A stretch of DNA of 9,697 nucleotides, taken from positions 1 to 9,697 of the forward strand of contig JAISDM010000285.1 in NCBI GenBank assembly GCA_031264885.1. The letters are read 5' to 3'. Below are positions 1-5,268 of this stretch, one piece after another. Origin of the DNA: Peptococcaceae bacterium. Lineage in GTDB: Bacteria > Bacillota > Peptococcia > DRI-13 > UBA5745. Each line of letters begins with the position of its first letter. The first letter of the stretch is position 1. A program made the position numbers and the translations under genes. The notes below the pieces were generated by a model. It was not told the origin of the DNA and ran no database searches. It worked only from the letters and a program-made list of their open reading frames with translations.

Positions 1-111
1 TTCCTGGGACTGACAGGGACGATTACACCCAACACCTCAGCCCTCCTGCATAACGCCTTCACCATGGCCATCAGCGCCTCCAGCATGCGTCCCTGCCTGA
101 GAGAAAAATAA
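1..111 (+). CDS. Heavy-metal P1B-type ATPase, C-terminal end (partial)
   Basis: The first frame is open from base 1 to a TAA at 109-111 and encodes 36 residues; the start lies outside the window. The peptide contains PNTSALLHN followed by a hydrophobic stretch and ends ASSMRPCLREK. A small-residue stretch, then LLHN, then a final helix and an S-x-RP-like tail is the usual C-terminus of P1B ATPases, the pumps that move Cu, Zn, Cd or similar metals across the membrane using ATP. The part seen would be the last transmembrane helices. Metal specificity cannot be judged because the CPC-type motif and the cytoplasmic domains are missing. It is convergent with the spore-coat pair and shares its terminator at 115-147. 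The family call rests on a short segment, so subclass is left open. Confidence 0.72.
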   Translation, partial: FLGLTGTITPNTSALLHNAFTMAISASSMRPCLREK

Positions 112-114
112 GCA

Positions 115-147
115 AAAAAAACAGCCGTGTTCTACGGCTGTTTTTTT
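115..147. terminator. Bidirectional intrinsic terminator between convergent genes
   Basis: The arms 121-128 (acagccgt) and 134-141 (acggctgt) are perfectly complementary around a 5-base loop. The stem is flanked by an A-run on the left (114-121) and a T-run on the right (141-147), so it has a U-tract when read from either side. It lies 3 bases after the ATPase stop and 24 bases beyond the stop of the CotF-family gene, as expected for a terminator shared by two convergent units. Confidence 0.93.
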
Positions 148-171
148 CCCCGGCTTGCAAATCGCCACGCC

Positions 172-519
172 TTAGTTCATCATACCGGCGGGCGCCCCCT
201 GGGGGAACTGCTCGCTGATCATGCTCTCGGACTGAGTGCGCACCTCCTGAACCTTCTGCGCGGGCGCCGGTTCAATGGCGTACTCTCCCCGCTGGAACAT
301 AAGGTTGTACAGTCCCCGCGCGTTCTGGTGAGTTTCGTCCAGGACGCTCATGATGTCCTGATGAAGCTGGTCATGGCTGGCTTCCCTTGCCATGACGTTC
401 AGATTATCCGTGAGAAATTTCTCCATATTCAACGCGTCCGTCAGGAAGTCCCGGTCATTCATCTGAGCGGTTTTTTGTTCGGTGCTTTGCTTCGGATTCT
501 GGATCTTTTGACCTTGCAT
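172..519 (-). CDS. Spore coat protein, CotF family
   Basis: This encodes a 115-residue helical protein of the Coat F family, found in the spore coat or as small ferritin-like proteins of spore formers. The core at about residues 20-83 reads MNDRDFLTDAL, then K34, then REASHDQLHQD, then LDETHQNARGLYNLM and RGEYAIEP. That is the typical CotF pattern: a D-R-D start, a lysine-bearing helix, an E-S/N-D segment, a histidine helix, then Y-x2-M-x2-RG-x-Y. The N-terminus is Gln-rich and the tail (84-115) ends with Gly, Pro and Met. I chose the ATG at 519 because AAGGAGGG lies 7 bases upstream; an in-frame GTG at 537 would place that site inside the gene. The gene begins 14 bases after the stop of the upstream 91-residue gene, so the two form an operon. 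Exact coat location and expression time are not shown by the sequence. Confidence 0.85.
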   Translation of the reverse strand: MQGQKIQNPKQSTEQKTAQMNDRDFLTDALNMEKFLTDNLNVMAREASHDQLHQDIMSVLDETHQNARGLYNLMFQRGEYAIEPAPAQKVQEVRTQSESMISEQFPQGAPAGMMN

Positions 520-526
520 AGCTATT

Positions 527-534
527 CCCTCCTT
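527..534 (-). promoter_or_regulatory. Ribosome binding site for the CotF-family gene
   Basis: On the - strand AAGGAGGG ends 7 bases before the ATG at 519. It starts within the TGA stop of the upstream gene (534-536), so termination and re-initiation can be coupled. This site is what excludes the longer GTG start at 537. Confidence 0.85.
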
Positions 535-809
535 CACATGCCTGTTTGCTGGTTGAGATGCTTCAACAGCGTTTGAAAATGCTTCTCATGGGTTTGACAC
601 AGGCGGTTCAATTCATTTTTTACCTGAGGATTCTGCGCTTCCTGGGAAAAATGGTGGAATTTCTTTACCGCGGCCAGTTCCCAGTTCATCGAGTCCTTGA
701 GGTAAGACAAATCCTTGCCGGAAATTACCTTTGGAGGGGTATCCAGTTGCACCCCCGCCATAGGCGTTTTGCCGGCGTTCTGACCCACGGTCGTCTGTTG
801 GTTTTGCAT
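534..809 (-). CDS. Small helical ferritin-like protein, probably spore-coat associated
   Basis: This 91-residue protein has a Gln/Thr-rich N-terminus (1-30) and two predicted amphipathic helices. The first, about 33-58, reads YLKDSMNWELAAVKKFHHFSQ; the second, about 62-86, reads VKNELNRLCQTHEKHFQTLLKHL. The spacing of acidic and histidine residues (E44, H52, H53, E66, H74, E75, H77) recalls half of a ferritin-like or CotF four-helix bundle, but the classical ExxH of rubrerythrin-type metal sites is not exact: H74-E75-K76-H77 occurs instead. The start at 809 is set by GGAGG at 817-821, 7 bases upstream; an in-frame ATG further out (872) has no such support. It precedes the CotF-family gene by 14 bases, and the pair probably assembles together or acts in the same spore layer. 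Family assignment is inferred from fold pattern and neighbour, not from a firm motif. Confidence 0.62.
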   Translation of the reverse strand: MQNQQTTVGQNAGKTPMAGVQLDTPPKVISGKDLSYLKDSMNWELAAVKKFHHFSQEAQNPQVKNELNRLCQTHEKHFQTLLKHLNQQTGM

Positions 810-816
810 GCTTTCG

Positions 817-821
817 CCTCC
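817..821 (-). promoter_or_regulatory. Ribosome binding site deciding the start of the 91-residue gene
   Basis: GGAGG on the - strand, 7 bases before the ATG at 809. It lies inside the longer open frame that begins at 872, which argues that the extra 21 residues of that frame are not translated. Confidence 0.8.
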
Positions 822-862
822 AAATAAATCAAATTCATTCTTAGGATGAACATTTGAGCGCA

Positions 863-893
863 AAGTATGCAATGTTTTTACTAAATTTTAACT
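863..893 (-). promoter_or_regulatory. Possible sporulation-type promoter for the coat pair
   Basis: On the - strand CATACTT lies at 869-863, close to the CATACTA -10 box of SigG/SigF promoters and to the CATA core shared by SigE and SigK. The 18 bases upstream lead to AGTTAA (893-888), which matches the SigG/SigF -35 box poorly. The site is about 54 bases before the ATG of the coat pair. The -10 resemblance together with the spore-coat context is suggestive; the -35 side is weak, so this is tentative. Confidence 0.3.
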
Positions 894-904
894 ATAGTTA
901 AAAT
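885..904. repeat. Perfect 20-bp AT-rich palindrome at the end of the lipoprotein gene
   Basis: attttaactatagttaaaat reads the same on both strands. It contains the TAA stop (888-890) of the lipoprotein gene and lies just upstream of the possible coat promoter. As RNA it would give an 8-bp A/U stem with a UAUA loop, but no U-tract follows, so a normal intrinsic terminator is unlikely. A protein-binding operator is one alternative; chance in AT-rich DNA is another. Confidence 0.55.
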
Positions 905-2504
905 GAATTTCGGTAATTCCCGTCTGATACTGGGTTTCGCCGGGATAAACGCTCATCACGGTCAGCCGGATCCACTGTATCGGATGAACCTGGTCAAACC
1001 AAATACCTTGCATGAAATCCTCTTCGTCGTCGATCAGTTCTTCTATGTACTCGCTGCCGTCGGACAATTCAATCCGCAGCATGTGAATGCGGTTATGCGC
1101 GTAAAAATCCGAGTATTCATCCACCACACAGGGAGAAATGGCCATATTCCAGATGGGTTGAGTCAGGGGAACCCGCTCCCCCCGGTCGTTATACTCCACG
1201 AAGGAAATTTGCAGCCACTCCTGGAGCCCGTCCCCATCCGCCCCTTCGATCCAGGCAGTGGTATAATTCCGGTCCAGCACCAATTCAGGCGAATGCTCCG
1301 GCTCGCTGGATGAAGCCTCCACAATGGCCGGGCACAGCATCTCCCACGGCTTCCCTTCCACAGACTTCAGCGAAGGCTTCGGCCTATCCCCGGCCCAATT
1401 GATCCAGTCCACCAGGTCGATATCTTCCCCGGTCACTTCCGAAAGCCTGAGAGAATTCCGATTCGACAGATCCATCAAATAGAGCCCATATTCATTTTGG
1501 GCCTCATAAACCTCGATTTGATCATCGTCACACAGGCTGTTCACATGCTCATATATGGGACGGAGATACGCTATGTACGCTTCATCCGGCGACAGCGCCG
1601 GCCTGAATACCCAGTCCCCCAAAAAAACGATGGATTTGGATTCCAAATCCAGGAGATACCCCTTCTCATTTAGATTATAAAATATCTTCCCGGAGGCGTG
1701 CCATTGGCTCAATTGAGCGGAACCCGCGCCAATGGGGATTTGCGCCGTCTCCTCCCCCGTTTCCACATCGATGACGCAAATCTGGAGAATCTCATCTTTT
1801 GAGTAAATGCCTTCCTCCGTCACAGGATATTTCAAATAGCTCAAAAACGCGTTGTCAGCGGAAAACAACAGATCATAAATCGAATAATTATCATCCAGCC
1901 GAATCGGCAGCAAAAATTCCTCCCCGTCCTGGAGCCGCACAAACACCAAGTCCGAACCGCGGGTTTCCAAATAACCGTCCAGGCCCGGCGTAAACTGGTG
2001 CATCTCATAAGGAGCCAAATCCCGCTCCCGGTAATCGTACTCAAACAGCCGCCGGTTGGACTCCAGATCCACGATCTCCTCCCGCACCCGGTTTGAGCCG
2101 TTCTCCACCGTAATAATCAAGGCGCGCCGGCCATCCGGAGAAATCCGGTCCAGATAATAATTAATACGTTCCAGGGAAGGCGCGTAAAAACTCTTAAGCA
2201 AGCGATAGCTTCTGGCCTGCCCCAGCAGCGCTTCGATATCCATTTTCTCAGACTGCCCGGGCACATGCAAGAAATCGAAAGAGGTGTATTCCTGAAACTC
2301 CTGGCTGTAAAAGATCTCCTCACCGTGGAGCATTTGGAGCCCCGTCTCTTTTTTCACAAAACCCTGGTAATCCTTCAGGTTCATCTCCTGAAACACCGCG
2401 GCGCCGCTCACATTCAAAAAATCGTCATCCTGCACATTCGCGTGGCGGCATCCCGCCATAAACAAAAACCATATGAAATACCATCCCACGCTTCTCTTCT
2501 TCAT
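888..2504 (-). CDS. Secreted lipoprotein: predicted beta-propeller plus NADase-type glycan-binding (discoidin-like) domain
   Basis: This encodes 538 residues. Residues 1-19 are a lipoprotein signal: KKR, a hydrophobic core WYFIWFLF, then MAGC with the lipidated cysteine at C19, so the protein should sit on the outer face of the membrane. Residues about 110-370 carry repeated strands with ISPDG (121-125), DLLFSADNAFLSYLKY (211-226) and LSPDEAYIAYL (304-314), typical of TolB/WD40-like propeller blades. Residues about 405-538 contain TTAWIEGADGDGLQEWLQI (415-433), a hallmark of the discoidin-like NADase-type glycan-binding domain, ending in TGITEIHF. I chose ATG 2504 over the in-frame ATG 2522 because GGGAG (2519-2515) precedes it, 10 bases away, and the signal peptide then starts with MKKR. 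It is 23 bases after pgsA, last in the operon. No catalytic motif was found; a binding or sensing role at the cell surface is inference. Confidence 0.72.
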   Translation of the reverse strand: MKKRSVGWYFIWFLFMAGCRHANVQDDDFLNVSGAAVFQEMNLKDYQGFVKKETGLQMLHGEEIFYSQEFQEYTSFDFLHVPGQSEKMDIEALLGQARSYRLLKSFYAPSLERINYYLDRISPDGRRALIITVENGSNRVREEIVDLESNRRLFEYDYRERDLAPYEMHQFTPGLDGYLETRGSDLVFVRLQDGEEFLLPIRLDDNYSIYDLLFSADNAFLSYLKYPVTEEGIYSKDEILQICVIDVETGEETAQIPIGAGSAQLSQWHASGKIFYNLNEKGYLLDLESKSIVFLGDWVFRPALSPDEAYIAYLRPIYEHVNSLCDDDQIEVYEAQNEYGLYLMDLSNRNSLRLSEVTGEDIDLVDWINWAGDRPKPSLKSVEGKPWEMLCPAIVEASSSEPEHSPELVLDRNYTTAWIEGADGDGLQEWLQISFVEYNDRGERVPLTQPIWNMAISPCVVDEYSDFYAHNRIHMLRIELSDGSEYIEELIDDEEDFMQGIWFDQVHPIQWIRLTVMSVYPGETQYQTGITEIHFNYS

Positions 2505-2527
2505 GAACGCCGCTTCTCCCATATGTT

Positions 2528-3049
2528 TTATTTTAGGTTAATATCGCCCATTTTCCACGCCTTAAAGAAATAATCCAACCCGGACCACAGCGTAAAAAAC
2601 AGCGCCGCGTACATCCAATAGTCATTGTAAGCCCATTGCGCCAGGGTCCACGCCACCGCCACAGTCTGAGATATGGTCTTGATCTTGCCCAGCATGCCCG
2701 CCGCCATAATGGAACCCTTCGTCGCCGCCAGACCGCGCAGCCCCGTCACAAAAAACTCCCGCCCGATGATCACAATCACCACCCACGCGTGAAGATCCCC
2801 CGTTTGGACCAAGGCGATCAAAGCAGAAGAAATCAATAATTTATCCGCGAGAGGATCCATCAATTTCCCAAAATTGGTGATCTCCTGACGCCTTCTGGCC
2901 AAATAACCGTCCAGCCAATCGGTTCCCGCCGCCAACAAAAAAAACAAAACCGACAGCCACCGGGCGTTTGGCATATCCGAAAACAAAACCGCCAAGAAAG
3001 CGGGAATCAGCACAATCCGCGCCATTGTGAGCCCATTGGAAAAATTCAT
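2528..3049 (-). CDS. pgsA: CDP-diacylglycerol-glycerol-3-phosphate 3-phosphatidyltransferase
   Basis: This integral membrane enzyme makes phosphatidylglycerol phosphate from CDP-diacylglycerol and glycerol 3-phosphate, the committed step to phosphatidylglycerol and cardiolipin. The 173 residues contain the complete CDP-alcohol phosphotransferase signature D47-G48-x2-A51-R52-x8-G61-x3-D65-x3-D69, which binds the divalent metal and the CDP group. Hydrophobic segments at about 8-24, 31-45, 71-83, 88-105, 125-140 and 145-163 fit the six-helix fold, and the length is slightly below the usual 180-200. The sequence GREFFVTGLR (96-105) is also typical of PgsA. The start ATG overlaps the TGA of rimO by four bases (ATGA), and GGAG at 3063-3060 provides a ribosome site inside rimO, so translation is probably coupled. 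Other CDP-alcohol transferases, such as phosphatidylserine synthase, are less likely given this context and the rimO-pgsA order. Confidence 0.95.
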   Translation of the reverse strand: MNFSNGLTMARIVLIPAFLAVLFSDMPNARWLSVLFFLLAAGTDWLDGYLARRRQEITNFGKLMDPLADKLLISSALIALVQTGDLHAWVVIVIIGREFFVTGLRGLAATKGSIMAAGMLGKIKTISQTVAVAWTLAQWAYNDYWMYAALFFTLWSGLDYFFKAWKMGDINLK

Positions 3050-4467
3050 CTGATCAGCTCTCCAATCAAAGCAAAATCCTGGGTGTGAGTAATGTGAATT
3101 TGTTGAATTTCTCCCGGCTGATGCCGCCCGTTTGAAGTGAAATAAACCAAACCGTCAATATCAGGCGCGTCGCCTCTGGTTCTGCCCTCCCAAAGATCGC
3201 TGTGTTCCCCTTCGGCCCGCCGGTCTACCATGACTTCCACATTCCGTCCGATCAAAGCGCCCTGTTTCTTCTTTAAAATTCGGCTTTGAAGCGATTCCGC
3301 CCGGAACAGGCGGTCTTCCTTGATTTCATCGTCCACCGGATCCGGCATCGCGGCCGCCGGCGTACCCGGCTGGGGAGAAAAAACAAAGAAACCGGCCCGA
3401 TCCAACCGCGTTTCCGCCAAAAAGTCCAACAGCTCCTGAAACCGCGCTTCCGTCTCACCGGGGAAACCCACGATGAAAGTAGATCTGAGAATGATACCCG
3501 GAACCGCCTCCCGCGCCCGGTCAATCAACCGGTAAATCTCCCCGGAACCCACAGGCCGCCCCATTCTCCTCAGAATCGGATCGGAAATATGCTGAAAGGG
3601 AAGATCCAAATAAGCACAGAGCTTTTGGCTCCGGGCCATCCAATCCAGCAAACCGCCGCCGAGGCCCTCCGGATAACAATAAAGCAGCCGAATCCACTCC
3701 AGCCCCCGAATCTTCTCCAGTTCCTCAAGCAGCCTGCGCAGCGCCTGTTCTTCCCCAAGATCCTTTCCATAAACAGAGGTATCCTGGGCCACCAGAATCA
3801 TTTCCCGGCATCCTCCGGAGACCAGCGCCTCGGCCTCCCTGAGTATGGAATCCATGGGGCGGCTCCGATAACGGCCGCGCATGGTCGGAATAACACAGTA
3901 TGTGCAAATGTGATCGCAACCCTCGGCGATTTTAACGTACTCAACGTGTCCGCTTTTTTGACCGGATACCACCCAACGGTCTTCAAACAGATAGGCTTCC
4001 GGCGGACCCGCGCGCAGCCTGTCCGGCAATCCGCCCGGCTCACCCGAGCCGCCCGGCGGACAATCCCGCCGCCCGCAGACACCCGCGCCCGGCCCATCCG
4101 GCCCGCCTGTCTCCGCCGCCCCGGTCAGAAGCGCGGACAATTCAGGCAGGTTCCCGGTTCCCAGAAACAAATCCACCTCCGGAAGCTCCGCGGCAAGCTC
4201 CGCTCCGTATTTTTGAACCAAACAGCCGGTAACGACCAGACGCCGTCCGTCTCTGTCTCTCTTATGCCCGGCCAGCTCCAATATGGCGCGGATCGATTCC
4301 TCTTTTGCCGAGTCCACAAACCCGCATGTGTTGACCACCAAAACATCCGCTTCATCCGCGTTCTCCGAAAAAACAAAACCCGCGTCCCCGAGCATACCCT
4401 TGATCTGCCTTGAATCCGCGATGTTTTTGGGACAGCCCAATGTCACTAATTTGATCGTTTTAGCCAT
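3046..4467 (-). CDS. rimO: Ribosomal protein S12 methylthiotransferase RimO
   Basis: This radical-SAM enzyme adds a methylthio group to the conserved aspartate of ribosomal protein S12. The N-terminal UPF0004 domain (about 4-118) has the cluster cysteines C12 (LGCPKN), C48 (NTCGF) and C82 (GCLVQ). The radical-SAM domain starts near 174 with C184-x3-C188-x2-C191 (EGCDHICTYC, followed by VIPTMRGRYRSR). The last about 65 residues form the TRAM RNA-binding domain. The EGCDxxCTYCxIPxxRGxYRSR motif and LGCPKN favour RimO over MiaB or MtaB. It has 473 residues against about 440 usually; the excess is a Gly/Pro/Arg-rich insertion at about 119-156 with two extra cysteines, C131 and C136. The start ATG lies 3 bases after the stop of the rodZ-like gene and the stop overlaps pgsA. 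The nearest ribosome site, AGAGG, is rather far, consistent with coupling. Confidence 0.95.
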   Translation of the reverse strand: MAKTIKLVTLGCPKNIADSRQIKGMLGDAGFVFSENADEADVLVVNTCGFVDSAKEESIRAILELAGHKRDRDGRRLVVTGCLVQKYGAELAAELPEVDLFLGTGNLPELSALLTGAAETGGPDGPGAGVCGRRDCPPGGSGEPGGLPDRLRAGPPEAYLFEDRWVVSGQKSGHVEYVKIAEGCDHICTYCVIPTMRGRYRSRPMDSILREAEALVSGGCREMILVAQDTSVYGKDLGEEQALRRLLEELEKIRGLEWIRLLYCYPEGLGGGLLDWMARSQKLCAYLDLPFQHISDPILRRMGRPVGSGEIYRLIDRAREAVPGIILRSTFIVGFPGETEARFQELLDFLAETRLDRAGFFVFSPQPGTPAAAMPDPVDDEIKEDRLFRAESLQSRILKKKQGALIGRNVEVMVDRRAEGEHSDLWEGRTRGDAPDIDGLVYFTSNGRHQPGEIQQIHITHTQDFALIGELIR

Positions 4468-4470
4468 GGG

Positions 4471-5244
4471 CTAACGTCTTACCTCTTCTTTCAGTTCTCC
4501 GTCTTCCAGGACATAGGTTTTGCGGGCGACGGCGCCCCTTTCCCCCAGAACGCCGTAATCCTCGCCGTTCAGGGTGAGTTCCGCCACGCTGGGATTGCCC
4601 GCCACCAGCTCCAACCGGGTCATGCCGCTTAGAGCGACCGTTTCCCCGTTTCTCATGGTTTTCTCATACAAAACCGCCCCGTCGCCCTTGATCTGAACCC
4701 AGCATTCGCCCTCCCCGACCGTCAATTCCATCTCAATGCTTGTTCGTTTGGGCGGAGTGGTCAGATCCGCCGAGGCCACCGGCGCGCTGGTCGGTTCGGT
4801 CAATGCCCCCGCGGGATCCATCGTTGGAGCAGTCGGCAAATTCTCCCGGTCCTGGTTCGGCGCCACCTGCCAGTAATACCAAAACTGGACCAGCACCAGG
4901 AAACAAATGGCCAGCGCGCTCATCAGCACGATCGCTCTTCTCTTTGGCTTCACGTTCAGTTCAATATTGCGTCTGGGCTTTAACGGTACGGAAGGGAATG
5001 TGGGCGCGGGAATCACGTCCACCTCGAAACGGTCCAAAATCGCCTGCTCGTTTAAGCCCAGGTAATTGCTGTATGTCTTCAAAAAACCCTTGATATATAC
5101 CCTGCCCGGAAGCTTTGTCCATTCCTCGTTTTCCAAATTAAGGATGTATCGTTTGCTGATCTTGGTATCCGTCTCTATCTGCTCCAGGCTAACCCCCCGC
5201 TCAAGTCTCGTATGGCGGAGTATTGCACCGATATTGTCGTCCAT
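4471..5244 (-). CDS. rodZ: RodZ-like helix-turn-helix membrane protein
   Basis: This encodes 257 residues in the classical RodZ layout. An N-terminal HTH of the Cro/CI-like kind (about 5-70) includes GAILRHTRLERGVSLEQIE, the tolerant turn TKISKRYILNLENEEW, and LPGRVYIKGFLKTYSNYLGL. A basic stretch KPKRRA (99-104) leads to one membrane helix (about 105-125), then a Pro/Thr/Ala-rich linker (130-166), then a beta-rich extracellular domain (about 168-250) resembling the DUF4115 domain. In rod-shaped bacteria RodZ links MreB filaments to the membrane and the wall-elongation machinery; here that role is inferred from architecture. The HTH of this family usually serves protein-protein contact rather than DNA binding. 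The ATG at 5244 is preceded by AAGAAGG (about 5253-5259), 8 bases upstream. It lies 24 bases after ftsK and 3 before rimO, the same order seen in many Firmicutes (ymfM position). Confidence 0.88.
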   Translation of the reverse strand: MDDNIGAILRHTRLERGVSLEQIETDTKISKRYILNLENEEWTKLPGRVYIKGFLKTYSNYLGLNEQAILDRFEVDVIPAPTFPSVPLKPRRNIELNVKPKRRAIVLMSALAICFLVLVQFWYYWQVAPNQDRENLPTAPTMDPAGALTEPTSAPVASADLTTPPKRTSIEMELTVGEGECWVQIKGDGAVLYEKTMRNGETVALSGMTRLELVAGNPSVAELTLNGEDYGVLGERGAVARKTYVLEDGELKEEVRR

Positions 5245-5268
5245 CCTAACACCTTCTTTAGCCCATCA

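Noticed and set aside
520..537. GTG start six codons upstream for the CotF-family gene
   Set aside because: The codons between 537 and 519 are themselves the Shine-Dalgarno sequence AAGGAGGG for the ATG at 519.
810..872. 21-residue N-terminal extension of the 91-residue gene
   Set aside because: The true ribosome site GGAGG lies inside it, and the extension has no feature of its own.
3286..4413. Long open frame on the + strand opposite rimO
   Set aside because: It is antisense to a gene with all RimO motifs, is Arg/Pro/Gln/His-rich as expected from the reverse complement of GC-rich codons, and shows no recognisable domain.
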